Origin: Obelidium mucronatum
Lineage: Eukaryota > Chytridiomycota > Chytridiomycetes > Chytridiales > Chytriomycetaceae
Length of the DNA: 64,000 nucleotides
Direction of reading: 5' to 3'
Assembly (NCBI GenBank): GCA_025765595.1
Contig: JAIVFH010000071.1
Location: 62,001-126,000, forward strand
Shown here: in pieces, positions 33,139 to 43,870 of the stretch
How positions within the stretch are numbered: position 1 is the stretch's first letter
Layout: every line of letters begins with the position of its first letter
Notes under the pieces: generated by a model
Told to the model about the DNA's origin: nothing
What the model saw: only the letters and a program-made list of their open reading frames with translations
Databases searched by the model: none
Position numbers and translations under genes: made by a program

Positions 33139-36115
33139 ATGGCCAGCCAATCAGAATCGACAGACCAAATGGCCGTTCCTGCCAACTGGACTGTCCAGCA
33201 GAAAGCACTGGCCAAACTGTTCTTGGAAACTCAAAAATCTGCATTTGCTGCAGCTGCCGAACAACTGATGAAGATGTTACTGCATATCTGGAGCAACAAA
33301 CACAAGGCCATCAAACTGATGAACAAAGGCTCCTCCAGAACCGAGAACACACCGAAAACATCATTCAAGATGCTATTGATCTGATGGCCCCAATTCCGGC
33401 CGTTCGCAGAGATACTCTGTTTGTCTCCAAGATCCCACGAAACGCAGACAACTCCAGACGAAACTTCAGGTCGGAATCTGACGATGGCTTGGAAACATAT
33501 TACTTCAACTCCACAACAGTTGCTGCAGCATTGGAGGGGCAATTTCCAGTGCAATTTAATGCGGTCAATGTTTCGGACAGACCTGCCGTCCTTCAGTTTC
33601 TCACTAGCACTGTTCGATCGCAGATTCAGAAGAGCTTGAGCCGCGGTGACTCTTGCACTCGTGCTGAAGCTGTCAGCCTAAAAAGTTACAGTACCATTCA
33701 AAGGGGGTTCGAGTTTTTTGCCGAAGTTCTTGGGTTTCCCTTTGACATCACACCCTGCAACCCCCCAACAAAATTGTTGTGATGGCTTGGATCAACTAGA
33801 TGGGGATTAGTACAGAAGACCAATGTGCCACCGATTTGCAAGAGTCGCTCTTGAATATGGCTATGGAAGCCAACTTGTACAGGCTGGAATACAAAGAATG
33901 GACAGAGGGATACCTGAAACTTAAAGGAAACAAGCTTGGCCACTCTCAAAAGAGCATTAATGTACTTCGAATATTTCTTGGTGTATGCTTTTGGGACATG
34001 TCATACTCAGAATCAGGCAGTATTCCCAGTGGCAATGTTCTTAATGAACCACTGGTAAAGGTACGTGAATGCTCTTGTGATTAAATAGATGAATATCCAC
34101 TAATGCTACTTTCAGGAGTGTATTCAAGCAGTTTATCGAAAAATTCAATCATACAAGTACATCACTCTGCAGGCACGCCAGATGGATTTAATTCCGGATG
34201 CAACAGCAATTGCAACAGCAATTGCTCTCAGCCATCTTGATTTGGAAGCAGAAAGGGCCAACCCCCATAGCCCGAATTACTGCTGCCGCATGCTTTTTCA
34301 CTGCACTGCCTGCCGCTTTGAGACGTGGAGAGCAGGGGCCCATTCGGACTGATGGGTGTGAGGCACTGGTTGACCCAAGCACCAATGAGATGTGGCTTGG
34401 CGTGGATGGATTTTCAAAGTTCTTGAGACTGACATTACCGGAAACGAAAGGCTCAGGGGCATTTTACGTGCATATTCAAAGACCAAATGGTATGGCCTCG
34501 GTCCGTGTTTCATCCAAAATAGAAATTTATCAATATTTAAGACCCTCTTTTAGATGCCGTCATTTATCTCTGCATTCTCAAGTGGATGTGGTGGAAGTTT
34601 GGACAAGAAAATCAGGAGAACGTGGATTATTTGTTTCCCCGCATAATTCACAATAAGCCGGTTCCTGGACCGGCTGGAAGGGCCACATTCAAATTTTGCT
34701 TCAACATGTGTCTGGAGGACAGGAGCTGCCGATTTTCAAACGTTTTCGTTGGCAGGACCCGTGTCCGATGCCTGTCACCAGTCTCCAGCCAGGTGCGGCA
34801 AACGCAATGACCCAAACGCAACTGCGAAGAGTGTCTGCACAGCAAGGTCAGAATCAAATCCAGCTCACTGCCACCCAGTTCTCCCAAGGAAGCATTGCGG
34901 GCTCTATTCAGACAGTTGGAGATGATGCCCTTTGTCGCCACATTGATTTGCTGTTACGGACCAAGTTTGGGGGAAAGTGGATAAACTGCTTTAAACAAGC
35001 AACTGGGTTTGGATTCCATCAGCCAATTGCCCAGCCAAACGACCCCTCTCAACAGATTGCGCCTGAGACCAACGCAACTGTGCACGGACCACAACAGCTT
35101 GTACCTCAACCACTTGCACCCCACTCACTTGCGCCACAAGTCCCTGTGCTCTCATCAGCGGGTCTCCAATCTGCTGCGATGGGTAGAATAGTAGTTGGAA
35201 CCTCCAGTGTATCATACCTGCACGGCCTGGTAGATGAGAATGGTCACCGCCAAGGGTTTGCCCCAATAGAAGAGCCATTTGGGCTGGACTACTTTGAAGA
35301 TCCCTTTGATTTCCTTCTGGCGAGCCCTGCCGAAGCGGTGGCAACCAACCACATGCCACCAATCCCCTCATACTTGGACTTGGTTTATCCTGACAATATT
35401 CCCAACCAACGACTCTTTATCTCCGCGTTTCCAGTTCAGAACGTAAATTATGACCGGAGCCTAGGTTTGTCTGTGCCCTTACAACCAGTTCTGCTGCCGA
35501 GCAATACGCATTCGAGCGCTGCCCACACCAATGCCGAAACACAGGATGCACACCATTCAAGTTCTTTGTTTCAAAGCACCCTACCGCACATTGAGTGCCC
35601 CTTCTCTCTTAAGGACAAGTCCATCAAGTCAATTCTCTGCCTCAACTAGCTGGAAACAGGGGTTCCTGCGCAGATGTCATCTTTGCACTAGAACAGTTAG
35701 TACCACTGAAACTTGTTGACTTGGTGTTACTTTGCCAGCTGTTGGGGTTACATTCCTATTATAGCAAAGATTGGGACTGTGTTTTGAGCATTCTTTAAGT
35801 GGTCAGACTTCCAGGCTTCATGGGCTCCACTGCGCAAATTAAACCCCAGCATTGGACACTACAGCCACACTCTGGCAAAACATCTGGGCAGTGTTTTGCT
35901 TCTCAATTTGGCTAAGAACTGTGGCAATCTGTTTAAGGTATCTAGTGTTATGGTTTCCTGCCGTTGTAGCTGCTAACTCTGAATTTCGTCTGATAGGGCT
36001 TTAGTTTGCACCACACCATTATTGCCTTTGATTGCCAGAAGAGTGTCGGCAAGTTCATCAAGCTCACTGCTGCAGGAGCTTCATGGAGTCAACTGTCAAT
36101 CCCAGCTTCTGCTTG
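33139..36115 (+). pseudogene. Frameshifted multi-exon remnant, tyrosine-recombinase-like
   Basis: Successive + strand frames give one plausible protein broken by frameshifts. It starts at ATG 33139 (QKALAKLFLETQKSAFAAAA), shifts near 33260, continues to 33781, and resumes in another frame near 33800 (TEGYLKLKGNKLGHSQKSIN, a helical core-binding-like part). An intact-looking GTACGT...CTAAT...TTTCAG intron lies at 34060-34115. After a shift near 34230 comes ACFFTALPAALRRGE with LRLTLPETKGSG, then across a GTATGG...TTTTAG intron DAVIYLCILKWMWW and DYLFPR. LRRGE and ETK sit where tyrosine recombinases carry their first catalytic Arg and Lys. The HxxR and final Tyr were not found. A 317-codon frame (34696-35649) and an exon pair to 36115 continue it. 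Confidence 0.4.
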
Positions 36116-36849
36116 ATCATTGCTGCAAGTCAGATGAACTTCGTGCGCATACTATTGCGTGTTTGGCGGAACCTATTCATGATTTGCGAAGGTAAGTGAA
36201 CCTGTTCATTTTGGCTTGCAGTACGTAATTTCTTATATTACTGTACAAGGGCAAACAACATATTGTCATTTCTCTCTACCAGAACAGCAAAAAACCAAAG
36301 TGGCTCCCAACAAACAGTGTTGTCCCCGCAAGGCCCAGTTTTGTTTGGGGAGGCTTGACCAATAAGGATCTGAAGATGCAGAAGCTGTCTTGGGATTTTG
36401 CAGTGATCCTGATGAAATCCACAACCTCAAGATTGTCCTCATCATAATCAACAAGTTTTAATGTTTGATATTTCAAAAGCTAATCAAGCATTTTAGGCAA
36501 GCACTTAATAACGTTTGTATCATACTTAAGAAAGAATACCTGGTAAACTGCTACTTCCGCTTTTGCTCAAATCCTTGATAAGCTGGGAGACAAGAGTCAA
36601 AATTCCACATATAAAAGCCACAAACTGCGCAGCAACTAAAGAAACAATTTTCTCTTTTTGTGGCCCACTTCCTTGATCTGGATTGCACCAAAATCTCCAG
36701 CCAACATTAACCTAATAGTAAACACCTTGACAATCTGAGTCCCAAGTTTTTATGATTTGTCCTTGCATATGCTTTTACATCATTGAACAGCTGTGTAGCT
36801 TCCATGTGCTCCGTTCAAAAAGAATCAGATCTGTTGAATTTCGCTATTG

Positions 36850-37390
36850 CCCTCTGAAAGCAGCCCAATCAATGTATGCATTTTTGGAAAATTCATGTCC
36901 TTCTCCCTTCAAAATACATCAAGCTGACTGTCAAATTCAACTAGCTTTCTTTGCAGAGAATCAAGTGATGCGCATGTATGAAAGGTATTGGAAACCAGCA
37001 TTGCAATATCAAGAAACGTACACAAGCATATTGTCACTTTACGCAGGACAAGATTGACATAGCTGCATCATGATGCTCTTGAAATCTTTCTTGTTCAGTT
37101 GACTCAAAGAGGAGACTCCTTTGGAATAATGATTGAAACCTGGGTAGTTGGGAACCAACGCAAACAGAGAATCGACTGTATCTTCACTGACTTCACAGAT
37201 TATCTCTTTTGTCACACTCCAGAGATGATAGCCAAATATGCCAATATAAATGGTGTGCATTGGATTAGGAGTAACTGCTGCATGTATGCAAAATGTTGGT
37301 TCCAAGGCATAAAACACATTCTGAACAAAGGGAACCTCGTAATTACAGCAAGATTGAACAACCTGAAAAAATGACCCATACAGCACTGAA
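36850..37390 (-). mobile_element. Plavaka-type (CACTA-like) transposase remnant
   Basis: On the - strand an open frame (37386-37039) reads NVFYALEPTFCIHAAVTPNP, then MHTIYIGIFGYHLWS and, after KEII-EVSEDTVDSLFALVP, YPGFNHYSKGVSSLSQLNKK. This is the core of Plavaka transposases of fungi, in which TPD-LH-LYKGxFKDHL is followed by a HFxxGIS-QWTG-E block. About 100 bp further on, another frame gives SLQRKLVEFDSQLDVF, a stop, then REKDMNFPKMHTLIGLLSE, matching the family's FHxxK and FNxPKxHxL segment. In-frame stops and frame changes show it is dead. No terminal inverted repeats or CACTA ends were located. Confidence 0.6.
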
Positions 37391-37651
37391 AGCTTCTGGT
37401 CACTGTCTTGGTGGTTTCACTCCCCAGAACAGACATGACTTGCCAAGCAATCAGCTTGAACAAGACAGCATGGCATTGGAAAACTTTTGCACAATGGGCT
37501 CACAGTGGAGAATAGCGTCTTCTCAGGGTAATCTCTATTGAAATTGAAAGAATTTGCGCAGTCACCTGTTAGATCTGCAAAATCAAGAGCAAATTCTGCC
37601 CGGAAATCAAGAGTCCCAACCACTACCAGGTGATCTTGTGTAAGGGCCAAA

Positions 37652-38760
37652 TTGTTTGCAGACTACAGCGGTGAGCAATTGTGGAACAGTCTAAATAAGC
37701 TAAGTGCTTTATTGTTGTTTTCTAAGTTCGATGATAATCACAAAGGTGGGCAACCTTTGGCTGATCTTCCAAAACATGCACTATCTGACAAGTTTTTTGT
37801 GCCCCCATTCAATGTCAATGATACAGCAACAGTTACCTGGCTTTGGGAGACACTGGCTTTGGTTCTTGGTTGGCCTCCTGCATGTACAAGGATTCTTGTC
37901 ACAAATCTTCTGTTGGAAATGCCTAAAATGGTTTGTTATAAGTCATTTACATTATTGAACTCTTATTAATACTTCCATCAGTACCAAACAACAGTGCAAT
38001 TGTACCACAGCAACCTGATGTCTGCATTTAAAGACAAGTTCTTTGCTTCAGATCCCTACAATCTTGGCAGGGATGAAAGAAAAGCCCAACAACCCCTTGC
38101 AAGTGTACTAATACATCTCACTTGAAGTTTGCGTCAAGCAAATTACTAAACGCTGCCATTAGATTCTTGTTTCTTGAGGTGGGAGATTCTCAGCGTCATG
38201 TTGTCCATGACCTGAATGAATTGTTCTTGGCTGCTTCTGTCTTGTTCTTCAAGGTTTTACACAGACAATGTCAGTTGCCACCCAATCATGATGCATGTAC
38301 TTGCTTGCACTGCATGCTGTGTATGTGCTACTTTCAAAATTTCCTGAAATGATTCTAACAGTTTTTTGATTTGTGATCTAGACTGAAATCAAGCCACAAT
38401 TTCAAATACGCCACAAAATCAGGAAAGACATACTGTAAGCTTTTAGATGCCTCAAGTTATGACAGGGATGATGACAAGATGAAGGAAGAGCACAAGGTTG
38501 TGTTGGAAGGGCATAACCAATTCTACGCAGCAATGGCGAGGCACCTAATGCTGGAGAATAAAAAAAGGATGGAAACTACAAATGAGTTGGAGAAACAGAA
38601 GATGAAGATGGGATTGATTTCGGCAGCTATCAGGCTTCAGCTGATCTCAATCTTAAGAGATTTCTGGCACAAATTAAAGCAGCATAGCTTCTGGCCACCC
38701 AATCTATATGTCCTTGTGCAACATTCTGCGTCAACAGAGTAGTAAGCTGGAGTCGTCTGA
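37652..38760 (+). pseudogene. Short + strand coding remnants
   Basis: Three frames look protein-like: 37652-37969 (SDKFFVPPFNVNDTATVTWL, LALVLGWPPACTRILVTNLL), 38122-38352 and 38479-38742 (MKEEHKVVLEGHNQFYAAMA, a helical Lys/Glu-rich end). They may be the 3' part of the 33.1-kb remnant or a separate element ORF. Stops and missing splice sites prevent a gene model; the family is not recognised. Confidence 0.25.
38396..38472 (+). repeat. 77-bp exact direct repeat, copy 1
   Basis: Identical base for base to 39100-39176. It begins ACAATTTCAAATACGCCACA and ends GTTATGACAGGGATGAT. Confidence 0.95.
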
Positions 38761-39032
38761 AAAGTATATGGAATCATTCAAAAAAAAGAAACATGACATT
38801 TTTCACAAATGCTACAAAATTTTGCTTGCTCCATCAAGAGGTATCAAGAAAAAAGGGTTCAGAATGTATCTGGATGTGGAGCTACTGCATTTTTCTCCTT
38901 GTATGGGCTGGCTGGGAATATGACTTTGCATTGAATGCCTGATTATCTGGTGATACCTGCACTTTGTAGAGTTTCCACAGTCCCTACATGATTTACTTTC
39001 TAAGCCATCATTAGAAGAATAGTACATAGTTG

Positions 39033-39097
39033 CAATTATTGTGAGTAAAATGATAAGCAGGGTCTTAGGGTTTGTGAGCAGAATGATAAGCAGGGTC
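39033..39097 (+). repeat. Two copies of AATGATAAGCAGGGTC
   Basis: The 16-base string AATGATAAGCAGGGTC occurs twice about 35 bp apart, just upstream of copy 2 of the 77-bp repeat. Confidence 0.85.
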
Positions 39098-39099
39098 AA

Positions 39100-39176
39100 A
39101 CAATTTCAAATACGCCACAAAATCAGGAAAGACATACTGTAAGCTTTTAGATGCCTCAAGTTATGACAGGGATGAT
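39100..39176 (+). repeat. 77-bp exact direct repeat, copy 2
   Basis: Exact copy of 38396-38472, offset 704 bp, in the same orientation. Lack of any mismatch implies recent duplication or conversion. Confidence 0.95.
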
Positions 39177-39440
39177 ACAGGAATATCAATGTCGTAATCT
39201 GTGAAACGCAAACCCTTGGCAAAATTTCCTTGATACAATAGACAGGATGGTATTTTATAGCAGTCTTTTTTGTCACAGTGATCTGGCATGATGACGGTCA
39301 GCACTAGGTCTAAAGTAATGTCAGCTGTGAACAGTAGAAAATCAAAAGAGATGACTCACCTCAATAAGTACCCTCCATTCAAGTCTAGATATTCCAAAGA
39401 TTGCGGTTCATGCTTTTGGACTAACTGTCTCACATTGGCT

Positions 39441-40326
39441 TTACGAGTCATACTCCCTGAGAAGAACAGAGCATTGATTCGGTCCGCCAACATTGGCACA
39501 CAATTGGTTGCTCACACGATCCGCCTGAATCTTGAATTCCACATTTTCCTGATTGTTGTGGGCCATCATAAAAGCAATAGATAAATCAATCTTGCCAGAT
39601 CTGGTGACTTGTTTTGGGTACTTATTGGAATGGGAAGAGTTTTCCTTAGGTTGTGGCAGATTTGTATTGCATTCCAGAAGTTTATCCTGTTCGCGGGCAT
39701 ATTCCTCTCGAAGATGTTGGGGAAACGCATGTTTGTTCTGGAGAACAGCTGCAGTCAATTCCTCATTCAAATACATCAATATGATAGAGTTGTTGGGACT
39801 TTTGACATCTTTTAAATCGATTGCTGATACACAAGAGATTCCATATACTGATGAATAATTCGGTGCTTAAATGAGTTTGTATTGAGTTTCAGTAGTCAAG
39901 ATGTATATACAAAATACATACATGCTTTTTGGATTCACTCTTGCCACTTCCTCAGTCCGATCAAACTGTTTTAGCCCACTTTCTATCTTCAATGTAGCAC
40001 TTGACCGCACTAAACGCCTTTGCCACGCATTCTTTTTGTTCCAGTAAACCGCGTCGAGGAGAGCGTCTCAATTCAATTCTTGGTTCAATTTCAGAATAAG
40101 AGTTGACGCTCAAATTTGCAAACTCTGTGTCTTCGGTCAAGTTTCCTGCACTATTCACGTCGTCTGTTAGCTCTCTTGATTCAATTTCAGAATACTTTGT
40201 GTTGGTTGGCATATTCTCTGCCTGTCTGTAGAATTTGGCTGCCATATTTGACCCAGCTTGAACAAGTTCTGGTATTTCAGCAGCATAATCAACGATAGCG
40301 TTCTGAACTTGAAGCCTCTGGTTCAT
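39441..40326 (-). pseudogene. Minus-strand coding remnants upstream of the Plavaka core
   Basis: Two - strand frames, 40326-39961 and 39779-39441, look protein-like (IVDYAAEIPELVQAGSNMAA with SEIEPRIELRRSPRRG; LNEELTAAVLQNKHAFPQHL). They lie in the right order to be N-terminal parts of the Plavaka-like element whose core is at 37 kb. This is inference from order and strand only. Confidence 0.25.
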
Positions 40327-40329
40327 TCT

Positions 40330-42210
40330 GTGTAGGGCTTGGACACAGGTGATTTGGGTGTGTGGCGCTGCTCACAGAGTGGGATATCGGCCATCGCGTT
40401 CAATAAATGAAACACAAAAATAATAATCCAATCAAATTTATAGCAGCAAATAAAAGAAAAGTGTGATTTAGGAAAGCGGATACGTTTCAGCATTGATAGT
40501 GTTGTAGAAATTGCAAACATAAAAAATAAGAAGCTAATAAGAACCCGCCGCAATACAATAAAATACCAAATAATGATGTGCCATTGTCAGTTTGTCGATT
40601 GTACTTGTAACTCCTAGTTAGACAAAGCATGTCTTCAATTGTGATCGGCTGTGGTGATGCAACAGCAAACAGGTCTTTTGAACCACCAAGAACAACAAGC
40701 CACTACAATCAAGACCAGCAGCGGCCAGGACACAGGTCCAGGTATTTGTGAATCGTGAAACTGCAGCATTGCTTGCAATTGCGTCCTAAAACAAGAATAT
40801 TAAAAGAAGCAGTCAAACAATGTGTCACCAATTTATGCAGTTGCCTCTTAAAGTTATGGCATTTTTTCGAAACAGACTTTGAGTTATTTGGATCTTGTTT
40901 GAATACCCTGTCAAAATGCAGTTGTAAGTAGAGTGACAGTAATGGCTGACACACAAAGAATACTTCCCCATTGTAAGCTGATCATTTTTGAAATTTTGGA
41001 AGTTGCAGGCATTCAAGGTGACCGGCAGGGCCGGCCTGGCAGAGTGATTGAGACAGCCTTCAACCAACAACAACACACATGCTGGTATCTACACGCTACA
41101 CTACTGAGAAATGCCAAGATCTCATAAGTGCAGGAGACGTGAAGTGAGACAGTCAGCATGTGTTGCCTTAAAATAGTCGTGGTCATTGACAGTTATTGTT
41201 TTCAGGAATGTCTATTTTGCTATTCCCGCCCAAAAATGGGACTTAATACCCAAAATGGACAAAAAATAAATTATTGTTTATTCATCTCTATTATTATAAT
41301 TATGTTGAATCATTGTTTTTTGCATAGCCAACTCCATCAGTCGACCATCCTCTATCCCCATGTATTGCCAATCCTGGCACCCCCATCCTAGCATGCTTTC
41401 AGGTTACTAAGTACTTTGAAATTGGAGCTGTCTAATGGTTAACACGCTTGCGTTTTTGGATTGAGTCCACTGGTGCCAGTGTTTGGACCTGGCATTGTGA
41501 CATTGTTGGTGAGTTTTTACTCTTGCATTTTTAGATAATAAAATATCTTTGGGATGCTTTGGAAAGATTCCATTATGTGTCGCAGTGTTTTTTAGTGCAA
41601 TTTGACTTGTTTGCTTGAGTTGATGCTTAGAAAAGATTGTTCAATAGCACATGTCGTTAGTTTCCATCAGAGTTTGTTGCGTTTGTTGACACATTGCATT
41701 TTTTAAGGTTACCTACAGTATAATCTCACTTGCCGATATTGTCATTAGAGTTTGTCTATTCTGATTCAATTACTTAAGTCTATGTTCTCCATGGTTGTCT
41801 ATACTTGACTCCTTCTTCAAAATACATCTGGATGTGTTTCAAGAGCAAAAAAAAAAAAGGTTCTGAAAATAATTGAATGTATTGACAAAGGAAATGCTTC
41901 CTCCTGCCGGTACAAATGCCTTTTTGTTACTAACAAAATGGGTTCTGACGTTCGTGGTTGCTGGAATGGGTGATAGAAGGATCCGAAGCACAATTTACAC
42001 TAAAGATCATCCACAGTTGGATCCAAGAGAGCTGGTGTTACATAGGGCCTCGTTGTGAGACATTGATTGGATTGAGCCTGGTTGATGCTTTTTGTTTTCA
42101 AGGAGAAGCAACCCTTCACACTTGCATATAAATCACATTCAGTCAAAGCATTGTGTTGAACATTGAGACTTGAACAAAAAAACCCATAATACTCAGTGTT
42201 TTTTTTTTCT
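40330..42210. other. Gene-poor, AT-rich; no supported gene
   Basis: No convincing coding region. Short frames on both strands lack start context, splice partners or recognisable motifs. A tRNA-like motif lies at about 41427-41500. Confidence 0.55.
41427..41500 (+). other. tRNA-like motif (possible tRNA pseudogene or SINE head)
   Basis: GGAGCTGTCTAATGGTTAAC resembles a pol III A box as found in tRNA-Glu-type genes (GTCTAATGGTTA). About 40 bases later GTGTTTGGACCTGG is a weak B-box match to GGTTCGANNCC. Acceptor-stem pairing is poor, so a working tRNA is unlikely. Confidence 0.25.
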
Positions 42211-42216
42211 TTTATT
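42211..42216 (-). terminator. Poly(A) signal AATAAA for the SNARE gene
   Basis: TTTATT on the + strand, 34 nt beyond the SNARE stop codon on the - strand. Confidence 0.45.
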
Positions 42217-42249
42217 GAATGCTTTAAATTAGGGCTCTTTTTTTAAGTC

Positions 42250-42713
42250 TTATGAACCAATCTTTACCACTGGAAATTTTTTTTTAACAAAGATTAGTTG
42301 ATGTGTTTTTGCATACCAAAGAAGAAAAAAAACTGTTGTTTTTTTACCTCCTTGTTGCTTGAGAATATATAAAACAATCGCTACAACAAGACCAATGACA
42401 GTCAAAAATATAAAGAGAAGGAATATTTTGTCGGTTGACATTCGCCTGGTTATCAATGGTATTGGAGTTTGTTTTTGATGTTGTAAGTCTTTGTGTGTCC
42501 ATTTAAAAAAAAAAATAAGCACACCTCATAAACACGCGCAACTGCTTATCCGCTCGTTTTAAATTCGATTCCACATGTTGAATCCCTTCCGCGATATTAT
42601 GTATTTGTTCTCCTTGTTTGATGATTTCGTTATTTACTGCAGCACCAATCTTTTTTGAAAAGTTTTTTTTTGGGGATAACGATCATGTTAGAAAAAACTA
42701 AAAATCCCCAGTG

Positions 42714-42800
<87 letters not shown>

Positions 42801-43642
42801 CAACCAAGAATGGCGTGTTGTTTTATACCTCGATAGTTTGTTCGACGATCCGTTTCGTGCGAGACGTTGCCTCGTGTGTCTGTTCTTGGACAACCATTGC
42901 TTGTTGAGTTAATTCCTTTGCAGTCATTTCATCAGGCGCTAGTTGGTTGGTTGATCAAAGAAAGAAAAGTACAGTTAGTCAGTCGGTTGGAGGAAGGGGG
43001 AGACGAATATCGAAACGAGACCAAAAAAAAAAAAAAAACTCGAGAGTACATACTCCTCTTCTTTTGCTCATCACCGCCACCGCCATTTTTCCCTGTAGTT
43101 TCCGCCCAATCAACGTCCTGCAAAAGCTGTCCGATTTCAGTTTCATATTGCTTTGCTTTGGCTTCCCAGTCTGCGACTTGATCTTTGGGTAAATCACGGA
43201 TCTCAACGACAATGGTTCGGTGGACTTGTTTGGCGCGGGTTAATCGGTTTTTGAGGTATGAGCAACGCTGTGTGTTTTTTTTTTTTTTTTTTTTTTTTTA
43301 GTTGTTGTTTGTTGGAAGTCAAAAGAATATTTCTTTGAGAAAGATTCCTCGCATCGCGCGTTGATTGAACGGTTCGACTTTTTCGATGGTAATAAAAAAA
43401 GCATGTATGCATGGGGTTTTATATGGAGGGGTGGGGTTGTGGTTTTAAAAAGTACCTCTATTCTTTCGGCTCCGCGAAGAGTAGGGACTTCGCGTTCAAG
43501 AACTTTTTTGATTCCTTGCAACAGATCAATGATCTGCTCGTCAAACTCTTCGATCTCTATACATGCGCTTTCGCGCTTTTTAAATTAATAATGCCGGTGT
43601 TGGAATCAAGGTGTACTGTTTGGACAAAAAACCTGAAGACAT
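42250..43642 (-). CDS. Qb-SNARE, Vti1/NPSN-like
   Basis: Tail-anchored SNARE for Golgi/endosome or plasma-membrane fusion. Exons in transcript order: 43642-43633, 43556-43456, 43267-43054, 42938-42829, 42649-42525, 42445-42348, 42269-42250; 225 residues. The first coding exon is 10 nt (MSS-E), giving a Vti1-style start (MSS-E-E--E). The N-terminal three-helix part holds REVPTLRG-AERIE and VEIRDLPKDQV. The SNARE motif has its zero-layer Gln in NNEIIKQGEQIHN, as in Qb SNAREs. A linker RRMSTDK leads to the membrane anchor (IFLLFIFLTVIGLVVAIVLY). Choosing between Vti1 and novel-plant-SNARE families needs a tree. Intron 4 contains a long CA/GT repeat. Confidence 0.85.
42719..42797 (+). repeat. (CA)n microsatellite in SNARE intron
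   Basis: About 39 CA units without interruption, inside the intron 42650-42828. Confidence 0.95.
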
Positions 43643-43784
43643 TTCCTTTTTTTTTTTAATTTAATTTTTAATTACTTTTATCGCAACCTCGCAACCACCA
43701 CCAACAAAAAAAAACAACATTGCTTGAAAGAAACACGCTGTTGTTTGAGTTGTAGGTTTTTTTCGCGAAGGAAACAAGAGCTAC

Positions 43785-43790
43785 TTTATT
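43785..43790 (-). terminator. Poly(A) signal AATAAA for ETFA
   Basis: TTTATT on the + strand, 81 nt past the ETFA stop on the - strand. Confidence 0.4.
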
Positions 43791-43870
43791 TTGGCGGGGA
43801 ATAAAACGTGCGGTGGGGGAAAGCAATAGAAAAACGAAAAGAAAAAACGACCCATTATATTTTTGGCAGT

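Noticed and set aside
43280..43420. Possible extra exon in the SNARE (EKVEPFNQRAMRG on the - strand)
   Set aside because: Direct joining of 43456 to 43267 restores the Vti1-like helix with correct phase, whereas including this piece adds a stop.
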